64,000 nt of DNA from NCBI RefSeq assembly GCF_001730225.1, contig NZ_MIJE01000033.1, positions 62,001-126,000 of the forward strand, given 5' to 3'. Every line of letters begins with the position of its first letter. Position 1 is the first letter of the stretch. The notes beneath the pieces were generated by a model. It saw only the letters and a program-made list of their open reading frames with translations, was not told the DNA's origin and did not search any database. Positions 17,816 through 26,686 of the stretch are shown here, piece by piece. The position numbers were made by a program, and so were the translations under genes. Source of the stretch: Desulfuribacillus alkaliarsenatis (GTDB lineage Bacteria > Bacillota > Bacilli > Desulfuribacillales > Desulfuribacillaceae).

Positions 17816-18955
17816 ATGAAGAAAATTATACTAATTTTGTTACTGTTAGTTAGTATGCTTTTATTTTCAACAAATGCCTTAGCATATGTTAGTGATTCAT
17901 ATGAAACTAATGAATACGAAAATAAAACTGAAATTGATATAGATATTGAAAATGTAAATGATGATATAGATATTATTGATGAGGTTATTACCGATGAAAG
18001 CACTACTGATGATAATACTATTGATGAAAGTATAATAATCGAGGATACTCATCACTACTTTTTTGATGTACCTACCCATCACTATGCATTCGAATCAATT
18101 AGTAGACTATATGATATTGGTGCAACTAATTATCGACAAGACCATAAATTCATGCCAACTGAATGGATTAGCCGTGGTGAGTTTTTACATATGCTTTTAC
18201 GTGCTATGGGCTACCTCCCTGTAGATGAAATTATTCCAGTATTTAACGATGTGCATACCGAAACTCCTTTTGCTACATATGTTGATACTGCGTATCGTCT
18301 AGGTATTGTTGATGGATTAGGAAATAATGAGTTTCGTCCTGGTGACCCTGTGCGTAGGGACGCATTAATCAAGATGTTAATTACTGGTAATGGTTTGTTG
18401 AAGTACGACATTCACTATTCACTTTCGTGGACTGAAAGAAACACTCTTCTGTCAGTATTTAAAGATCGTGATGCAATAAACGGTTGGGCTGAACACTATA
18501 TTACACATGCTTTAAAATACGAAATTATCACTGGATATCCAGATCAAACGATTCGTCCAAATAGCTATACTACAAGAGCTGAAGCTGCGGTATTAATAGA
18601 CCGCATGTTTTTGTCTGATAATAATGAAAAATATGAATTAGATCTGCTTGAAATTAACGGTGTAACTATCCCATATACAAATAAGATTGTTATGGAAGCC
18701 ACTAAATACAATAGCAATCAACAAGGACTTTCCAATTATACAAGAATGGGATTACGCACAAGAATTGGTGCTGTAGCCGTTGATCCTAATTTCATTCCAT
18801 TAGGGACTCATCTATATATCGAAAATTATGGCTACGCCATAGCTGCAGATACAGGTGGAGCAATAAGAGGAAATAAAATAGATTTATACGCTGCATCTGT
18901 TGGAGAGGCCATGCAATTTGGCAGACAAGATGTTGTAGTATATGTGCTGCCGTAG
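17816..18955 (+). CDS. Secreted SLH-domain protein with C-terminal 3D domain
   Basis: A signal peptide (about residues 1-24) is followed by an acidic, Asp/Glu/Ile-rich low-complexity stretch (residues 28-78). Three S-layer homology repeats follow (about 80-265), recognisable by YxxDVPxxHYAFESI, FNDV...YVDTAYRLGIVDG and FKDR...WAEHYITHALKYEIITG, with TRAEAA ending the third. The last 85 residues are a 3D domain with VDPNFIPLGT and ADTGGAIRGNKIDLY, holding the conserved aspartates of the MltA-like fold. The protein should bind secondary wall polymer through SLH and cleave or remodel peptidoglycan through 3D. A terminator follows directly. Confidence 0.9.
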   Translation: MKKIILILLLLVSMLLFSTNALAYVSDSYETNEYENKTEIDIDIENVNDDIDIIDEVITDESTTDDNTIDESIIIEDTHHYFFDVPTHHYAFESISRLYDIGATNYRQDHKFMPTEWISRGEFLHMLLRAMGYLPVDEIIPVFNDVHTETPFATYVDTAYRLGIVDGLGNNEFRPGDPVRRDALIKMLITGNGLLKYDIHYSLSWTERNTLLSVFKDRDAINGWAEHYITHALKYEIITGYPDQTIRPNSYTTRAEAAVLIDRMFLSDNNEKYELDLLEINGVTIPYTNKIVMEATKYNSNQQGLSNYTRMGLRTRIGAVAVDPNFIPLGTHLYIENYGYAIAADTGGAIRGNKIDLYAASVGEAMQFGRQDVVVYVLP

Positions 18956-18978
18956 AACCCTTAATCAGGGTTCTTTCT
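18954..18978 (+). terminator. Terminator of the SLH-3D gene
   Basis: AGAACCC and GGGTTCT (18954-18960, 18968-18974) form a seven-pair stem followed by TTTC. It begins within the stop codon. Confidence 0.7.
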
Positions 18979-19019
18979 GTATTATTAATATATCTTTTTT
19001 TAAAAAAAGGAAGGTTGCT

Positions 19020-19823
19020 ATGACAAAGTTGCCAATATTACTATCGATTCCACATGGAGGAAATAAAATCCCTCCCGAGTTAACCCACTATAATAATCTA
19101 TCATTTGATGATATTTATAAAGACAGTGACCCACATACAATAGATATTTATGGGCTACAGGATTTTAAAGGACCATTGATTATTAACGATATTGCCCGGT
19201 GTTATATAGACGTTAATCGTTCTATGGATGATTTACCCCCACTAAACCATGACGGTGTATTAAAAACGATAAATTTATTCGGTAAGCCCATCTATAAAGA
19301 TAACTGGTTCCCAAGTGCTAGCTTGAGAAAACTTCTATTAGAAAAATATTATATTCCATTTCATAAACAGATTGAAAAATCATTAGATGCCGAAATAGAG
19401 ATTGCATTAGATTGTCATAGTATGCTCCCAAATCCACCTACATTCGGAGGCATTAAACACAATTCTACTACAACTAAAAGACCCTCTATTTGTTTAAGTA
19501 ATTTAGGTGACTTATATGGAAAACCAGTTAATAATTCATTTACAAGTTGTTCTGTCGATTTATTAAATTTACTGTCTAGTGGCTTTCAAAAAGCCTTTGA
19601 GCACGAGGATATCACAATAAAATTTAATTCCCCATTCAAAGGCGGATATATAACAAAGCATCATAGTATGAATTCAGAAATACCATGGGTACAAATTGAA
19701 ATTAATAGAGAATTATATATGTCAGATAATTTTCTAGATACTTCATCTGGAAAGACTAAAGAAACGCGAATTAAAGATTTAAGAACCAAGTTTAAAACAG
19801 CTATAGTTCATCTATTCAAATAG
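19020..19823 (+). CDS. N-formylglutamate amidohydrolase family protein
   Basis: The 267-residue protein carries the FGase family pattern: LSIPHGGNKIPPEL at the start, SDPHTIDIYG, IARCYIDVNRS, a central ALDCHSM metal-ligand motif and a C-terminal EINRELY. Members hydrolyse N-formylglutamate in histidine breakdown or act on related N-acyl amino acids. No hut genes are nearby, so the substrate is uncertain. The ATG at 19020 follows AAGGAAGG; the longer frame upstream reads through the preceding terminator and is rejected. Confidence 0.82.
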   Translation: MTKLPILLSIPHGGNKIPPELTHYNNLSFDDIYKDSDPHTIDIYGLQDFKGPLIINDIARCYIDVNRSMDDLPPLNHDGVLKTINLFGKPIYKDNWFPSASLRKLLLEKYYIPFHKQIEKSLDAEIEIALDCHSMLPNPPTFGGIKHNSTTTKRPSICLSNLGDLYGKPVNNSFTSCSVDLLNLLSSGFQKAFEHEDITIKFNSPFKGGYITKHHSMNSEIPWVQIEINRELYMSDNFLDTSSGKTKETRIKDLRTKFKTAIVHLFK

Positions 19824-19836
19824 TCTTTAAAACAAA

Positions 19837-19860
19837 AAACGAGGCATATGCCTCGTTTAT
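19837..19860. terminator. Bidirectional terminator between convergent genes
   Basis: A perfect palindrome AAACGAGGCAT/ATGCCTCGTTT (19837-19858) is flanked by an A-run on the left and TTTATTTAT on the right. It can end both the amidohydrolase gene (+) and the Spo0E-like gene (-). Confidence 0.85.
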
Positions 19861-19872
19861 TTATATGTTTGT

Positions 19873-20070
19873 TTAGTTTTTTAATTTAATATACTCATTA
19901 TGAAGCTTATCTAGCTTTCGACTTAATTCCAATACCTCTTCTTGATTTGACAAAGCACCACACTTATCCACTTGATTGTTTAGCTCATTACGAAGAATTT
20001 CAAATTGTTGCTCAATCATCTGTGCTTTTTTCGAATTATTATCAAGTTTTATGCTAGTTGTGTTATTCAT
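19873..20070 (-). CDS. Spo0E-family aspartyl-phosphate phosphatase
   Basis: The 65-residue protein is helical and contains the Spo0E-family signature SxxxD in LELSRKLDKLHNEYIKLKN near its C-terminus, preceded by a first helix IEQQFEILRNELNNQV. Members remove phosphate from Spo0A~P and so delay sporulation. I chose ATG 20070-20068, eight bases after GAGG; the longer frame has no SD. It is transcribed alone, toward the amidohydrolase gene. Confidence 0.8.
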   Translation of the reverse strand: MNNTTSIKLDNNSKKAQMIEQQFEILRNELNNQVDKCGALSNQEEVLELSRKLDKLHNEYIKLKN

Positions 20071-20163
20071 TAAATCATCCTCAAATGTAATTATTGAATT
20101 CATTCTATCATAACTTATTGGTAATTTGGAAGTTATTTTGCTCCCTATTTTACTAATTTGTTT

Positions 20164-21864
20164 TTATAATTTTAAACAGCTATCCCCTAAAAATTCTTTT
20201 ATTATAGAAGTACATGGTATTTGTATTTTTTCTGAAATACTTACTGCAAAGCTTAAAAATCGTAACAGCCTCTGAGCCTCAACATATTCATTAGCCTCAT
20301 AAGGTATTGATTTTAGTAGTTCTTCAGCATGATTCTTAAGTAGTGGAATTTCATAAATCAATGTTGAATTAAACATGACATCTGCTTCTTCTTGAAACGG
20401 GAAAATGTATTCATCTTCTCCTCTTCTTACAGATTGCCACATATTAATTGTTTTCTGAGCAGTATTCCCACGATATTGATGATCCCTAACAATTCTGCGT
20501 AGTAAGCGCAAATCTGCTGTTGGAATGCGGTTATGTCGATCAAAATTCAACGATGTTAATGCACTTACATATATCTTATATTTGTTACCTTTAGGAATCT
20601 GTTCTGTTAACACTTCATTTAAACAGTGTATTCCTTCAATTATCAATGGCTGATTTGGTTCTAGCTTAACCGTTTGACCCCTGTATTCTCTTTTTCCTGT
20701 CTTAAAATTATATCTAGGCAAAGAGACTGCAGAGCCCTGTATTAACTGCATTAAATCATTATTAAACTGTTCAATGTCAATAGCCGCAATCGATTCAAAG
20801 TTGTATGTCCCATCCGCATGTAAAGGCGTATTCTCTCTATTAACAAAATAGTTATCTACTGAGATTGGTACAGATTGTATTCCATTTACCTTCAGTTGAA
20901 CCCGCAATCTGTCTGCAAAGCTAGTCTTTCCAGATGACGAAGGGCCAGCAATAAGTATTATTTTGATTCTATCTTTAGAATCAGTTATATGGTCAGCAAT
21001 TTTAGTTATTTTTTTTTCATGTAAGCCTTCATTTACTAAAATTAGCTCTTGTATCTTTCCCTGTTCAATACATTCATTAACATCTGTAAGGGTGGTTACT
21101 CCAAGGACCTTGTTCCATTTTTGCGATTCACGAAATATCTCAAACAATCGTGGCTGTTCAGTATAGTTAGATATTGAATCTGGTTGATTATTATCTGGAT
21201 ATTGTAATATTAAGCCAGGCATGTAGTGCTTTAACTTAAAACACGATAAATATTTTGTACTTGGAACGCAAACTCCAAATAAATAATCCTTATAATCGTC
21301 TAACCGATACATAGATATTGTATCTTTTTGTCTATAAGTTAGTAGCTTAGACATATCCTGCCTATTTTGATTATTAAAATAGTTTTGTGCATCACTTAAT
21401 GATGTTTGTATTTTTTCAAAAGATAAATCTTCTTTTACGAGTTCATTCATGTGATTTTCTATGTTAATAATATCTTGATATCTTAGTTGAACCAGTTCAT
21501 GGCTTAAAGCTTCATGAATCTGACAATAAATCCCCTTACCTAGCGAATGTTCAATAGAAGTTATTTGGTTATCATTAAGATCATTTACCGCCTTTAATAA
21601 CAGCATAACTAAACTTCTTTGATAAATTCTTTGTCCATCAGGGTGTTTATAATCAATAAATTTCACTTTTCCTAAGCTCTTTTTAGGATAATATTTTAAG
21701 CTATATATTTGTCTGTCTATTTTTGCAGCAATTATCGGATATTTATAATAATGCTTTAATTTAATACTTATATCATATAAGTCCCCACTCTCTTCTAGCG
21801 TCTGTCCATTTGGCAAATCTATCAACCAAGTACACTGTTCATTGTTATGCTGAGACAATTCCAT
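20164..21864 (-). CDS. Uridine-kinase-like nucleoside kinase with N-terminal TGS/ThrRS-like region
   Basis: The C-terminal half (from about residue 290) is a uridine kinase/phosphoribulokinase domain with Walker A GPSSSGKTSFADRL, the SVDNYFVNRENTP substrate motif, LIIEGIHCLNE and RLLRRIVRDHQYRG. The N-terminal half resembles the TGS plus second additional domain of threonyl-tRNA synthetase, including LPNGQTLEESGDLYDISIKL. This fused family is common in Firmicutes; its exact substrate is not settled to my knowledge. The ATG at 21864-21862 follows AAGGAG at 11 bases; a GTG seven codons upstream overlaps the SD. Confidence 0.87.
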   Translation of the reverse strand: MELSQHNNEQCTWLIDLPNGQTLEESGDLYDISIKLKHYYKYPIIAAKIDRQIYSLKYYPKKSLGKVKFIDYKHPDGQRIYQRSLVMLLLKAVNDLNDNQITSIEHSLGKGIYCQIHEALSHELVQLRYQDIINIENHMNELVKEDLSFEKIQTSLSDAQNYFNNQNRQDMSKLLTYRQKDTISMYRLDDYKDYLFGVCVPSTKYLSCFKLKHYMPGLILQYPDNNQPDSISNYTEQPRLFEIFRESQKWNKVLGVTTLTDVNECIEQGKIQELILVNEGLHEKKITKIADHITDSKDRIKIILIAGPSSSGKTSFADRLRVQLKVNGIQSVPISVDNYFVNRENTPLHADGTYNFESIAAIDIEQFNNDLMQLIQGSAVSLPRYNFKTGKREYRGQTVKLEPNQPLIIEGIHCLNEVLTEQIPKGNKYKIYVSALTSLNFDRHNRIPTADLRLLRRIVRDHQYRGNTAQKTINMWQSVRRGEDEYIFPFQEEADVMFNSTLIYEIPLLKNHAEELLKSIPYEANEYVEAQRLLRFLSFAVSISEKIQIPCTSIIKEFLGDSCLKL

Positions 21865-21993
21865 AAATATTTTTGCTCCTTCCACTTGAATATAAAATTT
21901 ATGCAGAATAATTCTTTTACAGTTAGCAATTATAGATTATAATAATATGTATTATTTAAAAGTATAAACATTTTGAGGAGGTTACTAGTTATT

Positions 21994-23082
21994 ATGACTA
22001 AAAGAGTGTACAATTTCAATCCTGGACCTGCTACATTACCGTTATCAATTCTAGAGAAGGCTCAAGCAGAGCTTTTAAATTATAATAACACTGGAATGTC
22101 AGTAATGGAAATCAGTCATCGTTCAAAAGAATTTGAAGCAATTGTTTCGGAAGCGGAAAATCGTTTAAAATCATTATTACAGTTGAATGATGATTACCGT
22201 GTATTGTTTTTACAAGGCGGAGCTACAACACAATTTTCCATGATTCCAATGAACTACCTTAAGCAAGGGACGCAAGCAAATTACATTGTTACTGGAAGTT
22301 TTGCAGATAAAGCATGCAAGGAAGCCGCATTTATAGGAGAAACCCATGTTGCAGCATCATCAAAGGATGCAAACCATTCGTACATACCTGAACTAACATC
22401 TTTAAATCTAAGTGACAACCCAGCATATGTACATATTACTTCAAATAATACAATCTATGGTACACAGTTCAAAGAGTTTCCTGAAATCAATAACGTTCCA
22501 TTAATTGCTGATATGTCGAGTGATTTATTATGCAAACCATTTGATGCAAATAAATTTGCACTTATTTACGCTGGTGCTCAGAAAAACCTTGGTCCTTCAG
22601 GTGTTACAATTGTTATTATTCGTAAAGATTTAATCGAAGCTAGTAATAAAGACTTACCATCTATGCTTCGTTATGACATTATGGCTGAAAATAATTCTCT
22701 TTATAATACCCCACCTTCATTTAGTATTTATATGGTTAATTTAATGCTTGAATGGGTTATAGAGCAAGGTGGTTTAATAGCTATGGAAAAGCATAACGAT
22801 GAGAAAGCATCTTACATCTATCAAGCTATCGATTCAAGTTCAGGCTTCTATAAAGGTCATTCACAGCCAGAATTCCGATCTACAATGAATGTAACTTTCA
22901 CTATAGCTAATAGTGAATTAGAGTCTAAGTTTATTGCTGAAGCTGCAGGTAAAGGTCTAATAGGAGTTAAGGGTCATCGTTCTGTAGGTGGTATGCGAAC
23001 GTCTATATATAATGCAATGCCTAAGGAAGGTTGCCTTGCTTTAGCTGAATTTATGGCTGAATTCCAGAAAAACAACCAATAA
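21994..23082 (+). CDS. serC: Phosphoserine aminotransferase
   Basis: SerC converts 3-phosphohydroxypyruvate and glutamate to phosphoserine in serine synthesis, and also acts in vitamin B6 synthesis in some bacteria. The start VYNFNPGPATLPLSILEKAQ, the MSVMEISHRSKEFE segment, FLQGGATTQF and the PLP-lysine segment IYAGAQKNLGPSGVT are diagnostic. It also has the C-terminal KGHRSVGGMRTSIYNAM. Length (362) is standard. The ATG at 21994 lies 12 bases after GAGGAGG, slightly far. serA and serB are not adjacent. Confidence 0.97.
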   Translation: MTKRVYNFNPGPATLPLSILEKAQAELLNYNNTGMSVMEISHRSKEFEAIVSEAENRLKSLLQLNDDYRVLFLQGGATTQFSMIPMNYLKQGTQANYIVTGSFADKACKEAAFIGETHVAASSKDANHSYIPELTSLNLSDNPAYVHITSNNTIYGTQFKEFPEINNVPLIADMSSDLLCKPFDANKFALIYAGAQKNLGPSGVTIVIIRKDLIEASNKDLPSMLRYDIMAENNSLYNTPPSFSIYMVNLMLEWVIEQGGLIAMEKHNDEKASYIYQAIDSSSGFYKGHSQPEFRSTMNVTFTIANSELESKFIAEAAGKGLIGVKGHRSVGGMRTSIYNAMPKEGCLALAEFMAEFQKNNQ

Positions 23083-23104
23083 TTAACCAATAATTAATAT
23101 AATT

Positions 23105-23139
23105 AAGAGCAGCATAACATTGATATGCTGCTCTTTCTA
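23105..23139 (+). terminator. Terminator after serC
   Basis: AAGAGCAGCATA and TATGCTGCTCTT pair perfectly over a seven-base loop, followed by TCTATTTT. An A-rich left flank may let it also serve the convergent M23 gene. Confidence 0.85.
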
Positions 23140-23153
23140 TTTTAAAATTTTAC

Positions 23154-24347
23154 TTAATCATTAAATAACGTCTGCAACAATGCTACAATCTCCTCTGTTG
23201 TTAAACTCTCCCAAAAGAGCTGCCCATGAATCATTATATCTAAGTGCAAATGAACCCCCTGGTCACTACCTATTAAACTATAACTTGTGCCTGTATTACC
23301 TGCCTTACCAATAACTTGTCCCCTTTTTACAGGTTCCCCTACTTGAACATCTTGCATAATAGAATCTAAATGCACGTACCTAGCAACAACACCGTTATTG
23401 TGTTCTATCCAGACTGATTTACCACGAAGCATGTCTAATATATATTCTGGTGTAATAAATCTACCCATAGCTTCCTGTAAAATTTGGTTTCTATAACTAC
23501 TGGACAGTTCTATATAGCCCAAGTCAGACCTAATTACAATACCATCATCCATCGCTAATACTGGTGTATTCTTATCTACAATAATTCCTGAAGTATGGGA
23601 ATAAAAATCCAATCCTTCATGATATCCATTCCTATAGTACCTAGGAGCCCCTGGCCATTGAGATGGTCTCGTGCTAACGTGTGAACCTTCTATTGGATTC
23701 ATTAAATGCTCTAAATGAGCTAGCCTTTTTTCATAATCCCATTCGCTCACTGGTAATTCATCATTTGCTGGCAACTGAGTCTCACCAAAAACCTTCGTTA
23801 TCTGACCTGAAACATAAATATTCTGATTATCCTTGTCTATATTTACTTCTATAACCTCATATCCAATTCCATATTTCAGAAAATCCGTACTTATTAACAT
23901 CGTATCTGTATTTTCTTTGACAATTCCACCACGCAACGGAAATATACGATAACCCTCACTACCGATGTCTGTTCCGTAATAATGTTGAAATTCTCTATTA
24001 TCATATTCTATATGATATAACATTTCATCTTCATCCAATGTAAAAGTTATAGATTTATCTAAAATACTTTCTATATTATCTAATGAAATGTAGTTTAATC
24101 CTTCAGAGTTTTTTGGTTGCTGGTATCTATAACCATTAGTTTGATAATTGATTACCTTATCTAATACTGGTGACACAAAAGTGAGCTCAGTAATATAAAG
24201 TGGAAGTATTTGTTTAGGAATTCCATTATTATGATCAGTTGCTATTACATCTACAGTTTGGTTTTGGTATAGATAATACCCTGTAAAGCTTATTAGTATA
24301 AAATAACAAAAAAAAGTAACTAGTAATAACTGAACTTTATTTTTCAA
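23154..24347 (-). CDS. Membrane-anchored M23 (LytM) family peptidase
   Basis: An N-terminal transmembrane helix (about residues 5-26 of the chosen start) is followed by some 220 residues without a recognised domain. A C-terminal M23 endopeptidase domain then carries the zinc motif HEGLD and the HxH motif VHLHLD. The segment YVHLDSIMQDVQVGEPVKRGQVIGKAGNTG is typical. Such proteins cut peptide crosslinks in peptidoglycan outside the membrane. I prefer TTG 24347-24345, nine bases after AGGAG; an ATG eight codons upstream (24371) has no visible SD. It is convergent with serC. Confidence 0.85.
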   Translation of the reverse strand: MKNKVQLLLVTFFCYFILISFTGYYLYQNQTVDVIATDHNNGIPKQILPLYITELTFVSPVLDKVINYQTNGYRYQQPKNSEGLNYISLDNIESILDKSITFTLDEDEMLYHIEYDNREFQHYYGTDIGSEGYRIFPLRGGIVKENTDTMLISTDFLKYGIGYEVIEVNIDKDNQNIYVSGQITKVFGETQLPANDELPVSEWDYEKRLAHLEHLMNPIEGSHVSTRPSQWPGAPRYYRNGYHEGLDFYSHTSGIIVDKNTPVLAMDDGIVIRSDLGYIELSSSYRNQILQEAMGRFITPEYILDMLRGKSVWIEHNNGVVARYVHLDSIMQDVQVGEPVKRGQVIGKAGNTGTSYSLIGSDQGVHLHLDIMIHGQLFWESLTTEEIVALLQTLFND

Positions 24348-24531
24348 TTTATGTCTCTCCTGTTTTCCCATTGATAGTTATATATATTTGATTGTACAGG
24401 ATATAACAATTAAAAACTACCCTTCTAATTAAATTATAAGCATTCAAAGATAAACCATTTTTTTAGAAAAAGGAATTTTTTAATCTTATTAACAAATAAT
24501 AAAAACAACCATCAACTAGGAGGTTATAATC

Positions 24532-25221
24532 ATGAAGAGCAAAAAAATAGTTTTAATCTTTCTAACGTTTATCTTAATACTTAATGTAATATCTCTTACA
24601 TATTGGCAAACACAAGAGACAGCAAGGGTGCTTAGATATGGTGCCCAGGGAAATGATGTGACTGAGCTACAAACTAGACTAAATCAATTAGGTTACTATA
24701 CTTTTAGAATCACTGGAATATACGGCTGGAGAACACAAGCAGCTGTACGAAATTTCCAACGGGATTATGGTTTAGTTGTTGATGGAATTGCAGGTCCACA
24801 AACCTGGGGAGCTTTAAGACGAAACACTCACTTAGCTGGTGCTACAGGGCCAGCACGGGGCTTTACTGACCAAGAGATTAATCTTTTAGTTAACTTGGTT
24901 AACGGAGAAGCTAGAGGTGAGCCTTACATTGGACAAGTCGCAGTTGTGGCTGTCGTATTAAATCGTGTAAGAAACCAACAATTTCCCAATACTGTTTCTG
25001 GGGTTGTCTTTGAACCTAGAGCTTTTACTGCAGTCGCAGATGGACAAATCTGGCTAACACCAACTGACCCAAATCTAAGACAAGCTGTGATGGATGCCAT
25101 AAATGGTTGGGATCCAACAAATGGAGCATTGTATTTCTTTAATCCAGAAACTTCAACTAGCCCGTGGATTTGGAGTCGTCCACAAATCAAACAAATAGGC
25201 AGGCATATATTCGCTTATTAA
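24532..25221 (+). CDS. SleB/CwlJ-family cortex hydrolase, second copy
   Basis: The 229-residue protein has the same plan as SleB: a hydrophobic N-terminal segment, a PG_binding_1 domain (RYGAQGNDVTELQTRLNQLGYY ... DGIAGPQTWG) and the Hydrolase_2 domain with NGEARGEPYIGQVAVVAVVLNRVR, which bears the expected catalytic glutamate. It is clearly a paralogue of the gene at 12969, with a shorter linker and no ypeB beside it. It may act in germination or in mother-cell lysis. The ATG follows AGGAGGT. Confidence 0.9.
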   Translation: MKSKKIVLIFLTFILILNVISLTYWQTQETARVLRYGAQGNDVTELQTRLNQLGYYTFRITGIYGWRTQAAVRNFQRDYGLVVDGIAGPQTWGALRRNTHLAGATGPARGFTDQEINLLVNLVNGEARGEPYIGQVAVVAVVLNRVRNQQFPNTVSGVVFEPRAFTAVADGQIWLTPTDPNLRQAVMDAINGWDPTNGALYFFNPETSTSPWIWSRPQIKQIGRHIFAY

Positions 25222-25239
25222 ATATAATTAATAAAAGCA

Positions 25240-25287
25240 AAAGAGAGGCAACCTCTAAGTAATTATAATTACTAAGGCTGTCTCTCT
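25240..25287. terminator. Long hairpin between convergent genes
   Basis: AGAGAGGCAACCT pairs imperfectly with AAGGCTGTCTCTCT around an inner perfect AGTAATTATAATTACT palindrome. It is a plausible terminator for the sleB paralogue and, in reverse, for the Cys/Met enzyme gene. Confidence 0.65.
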
Positions 25288-25290
25288 GTT

Positions 25291-26445
25291 CTATATACAC
25301 TTGTTAATTGCTTGAGTTAAATCGTAAATTAAATCATTACAATCTTCAATACCTACAGATATTCGTAATAAATCATCTGTTACGCCTAATTTTTTCCGAT
25401 AATCCTCAGGCATATCTGCATGTGTCTGTCTGGAAGGAATCGTAATTAATGATTCTACTCCTCCTAAACTCTCAGCAAAAGAAAATAGCTCTAACTTGGA
25501 AAGCAAGTCCATAGCTAATTGTTCTGATTTGAAACGAATTGACAACATTGCCCCATCACCTGTAGCTTGTCCGAGGTGAATATTATACCCTTGTTCATTT
25601 ATAGATGGATAATATACTTGATTTATCCATTTAGATCCCTCTGTTTGAGCCCATTCAACGATGGCCTGTGCATTTTTCGTCTGACGTTCCATCCTTAACC
25701 CTAATGTTTTAAGACTTCTAAGGAGTAGCCAAGAGTCACCCGCTGACAAGACAGATCCTGTTGTATTCTGCAAAAATCCGATTCTATCTGCAAGGTCTGC
25801 ATCATTCGTAATAATTGCTCCTGCCAATAAATCATTATGGCCCGCTAAATACTTTGTCCCACTGTGAATTACAATATCTGCACCTAAATTAATTGGTGTT
25901 TGATAATATGGTGTCATAAATGTATTATCTACTATAAATAATGCATTAAATTGTTTGCACAGTTTGGCACACAGCTTGATATCTGTAATCTTCATTAATG
26001 GGTTAGACGGCGTTTCGATTAATAAACCTTTAGTATTGGGTTTCCATGTCTGTTCAACTTCAATAAGATTAGTAGTATCAATAAAATCTGCGTCTATGCC
26101 ATACTGATTGAAATATTGTTTTAATAATCGGTATGTGCCGCCATATAAATCTTCTGATAGGATTACATGATCACCAGACTTGAACAAACCGAAAATAGTA
26201 GTTAAAGCAGCCATTCCAGTTGGAAAAGCAAAACCGTACTTACCTTCTTCTAGACTAGCTAGTGCTGTTTCTAGTTCCTGTCTAGTTGGATTAGAAGTTC
26301 TTGAATAATCATAACCAGTACTTTCACCTATTGCTGGATGTCTAAAAGTAGCTGAGTGATAAATGGGTGTGCTAATTGCACCATATTTTTCATTTTTAAT
26401 AACACCAACCTGAGCTAAAATCGTGTTTTTATTAAATTTCATCAT
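25291..26445 (-). CDS. Trans-sulfuration PLP enzyme (cystathionine gamma-synthase/beta-lyase family)
   Basis: The 384-residue protein is a Cys/Met-metabolism PLP enzyme. It shows YDYSRTSNPTRQELE, SGMAAL-type FPTGMAALTTI, SEDLYGGTYRL, ETPSNPLMKITDI, VDNTFMTPYYQ and the PLP-lysine segment VIHSGTKYLAGHND. Members make or break cystathionine in methionine and cysteine interconversion; sequence alone does not separate MetI-like synthase from MetC-like lyase. The S-box upstream shows control by S-adenosylmethionine, which supports a role in methionine synthesis. Two adjacent ATG codons follow GGAGG; the second (26442) has the better spacing. Confidence 0.92.
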   Translation of the reverse strand: MMKFNKNTILAQVGVIKNEKYGAISTPIYHSATFRHPAIGESTGYDYSRTSNPTRQELETALASLEEGKYGFAFPTGMAALTTIFGLFKSGDHVILSEDLYGGTYRLLKQYFNQYGIDADFIDTTNLIEVEQTWKPNTKGLLIETPSNPLMKITDIKLCAKLCKQFNALFIVDNTFMTPYYQTPINLGADIVIHSGTKYLAGHNDLLAGAIITNDADLADRIGFLQNTTGSVLSAGDSWLLLRSLKTLGLRMERQTKNAQAIVEWAQTEGSKWINQVYYPSINEQGYNIHLGQATGDGAMLSIRFKSEQLAMDLLSKLELFSFAESLGGVESLITIPSRQTHADMPEDYRKKLGVTDDLLRISVGIEDCNDLIYDLTQAINKCI

Positions 26446-26491
26446 CTAACCTCCAATATATGCTATTTCAATTGTATTAATTATGCTTATA

Positions 26492-26526
26492 TAAGAAAAA
26501 AGCTTTCTCTTAAGAGAAAGCTTTTT
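26492..26526 (-). terminator. S-box expression-platform terminator
   Basis: The palindrome AAAAAGCTTTCTCTT/AAGAGAAAGCTTTTT (26496-26525) ends in a T-run on the minus strand. Its 5' arm CTTTCTCTT can instead pair with AAGAGAAAG of the aptamer P1 region, giving the alternative antiterminator. Confidence 0.9.
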
Positions 26527-26538
26527 AAACTCGCACTT

Positions 26539-26640
26539 TCTCTTATCTATCAGAAGTATTCTGCAGGATTTAGCACCTCATGAATTTCATAGGTTGCCGG
26601 GTTTCATAGGGCCAGTCCCTCCACCACTCTGGATAAGAGT
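26539..26640 (-). promoter_or_regulatory. SAM-I riboswitch (S-box)
   Basis: On the minus strand the 5' part reads CTTATCCAGAG then GGTGGAGGGACTGGCCC, TGAAACCCGGCAACC and a closing GATAAGAG, the conserved S-box core and P1. With SAM bound, P1 forms and the downstream terminator is favoured, so the PLP enzyme is shut off when SAM is plentiful. The aptamer lies about 95 bases before the start codon. Confidence 0.96.
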
Positions 26641-26657
26641 ATATTCTATTACGTTAA

Positions 26658-26685
26658 ATCATAGCAAATTTATCGAATAAGTCAA
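26658..26685 (-). promoter_or_regulatory. Sigma-A promoter of the S-box leader
   Basis: TTGACT (26685-26680) and TATGAT (26663-26658) are separated by 16 bases on the minus strand, just past the ddl stop. A start near 26651 would place the whole S-box in the transcript. Confidence 0.75.
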
Positions 26686-26686
26686 G

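Noticed and set aside
17758-18082. Minus-strand Ser/Ile-rich frames at the start of the SLH gene
   Set aside because: They are the complement of the signal peptide and acidic repeat; no SD or family.
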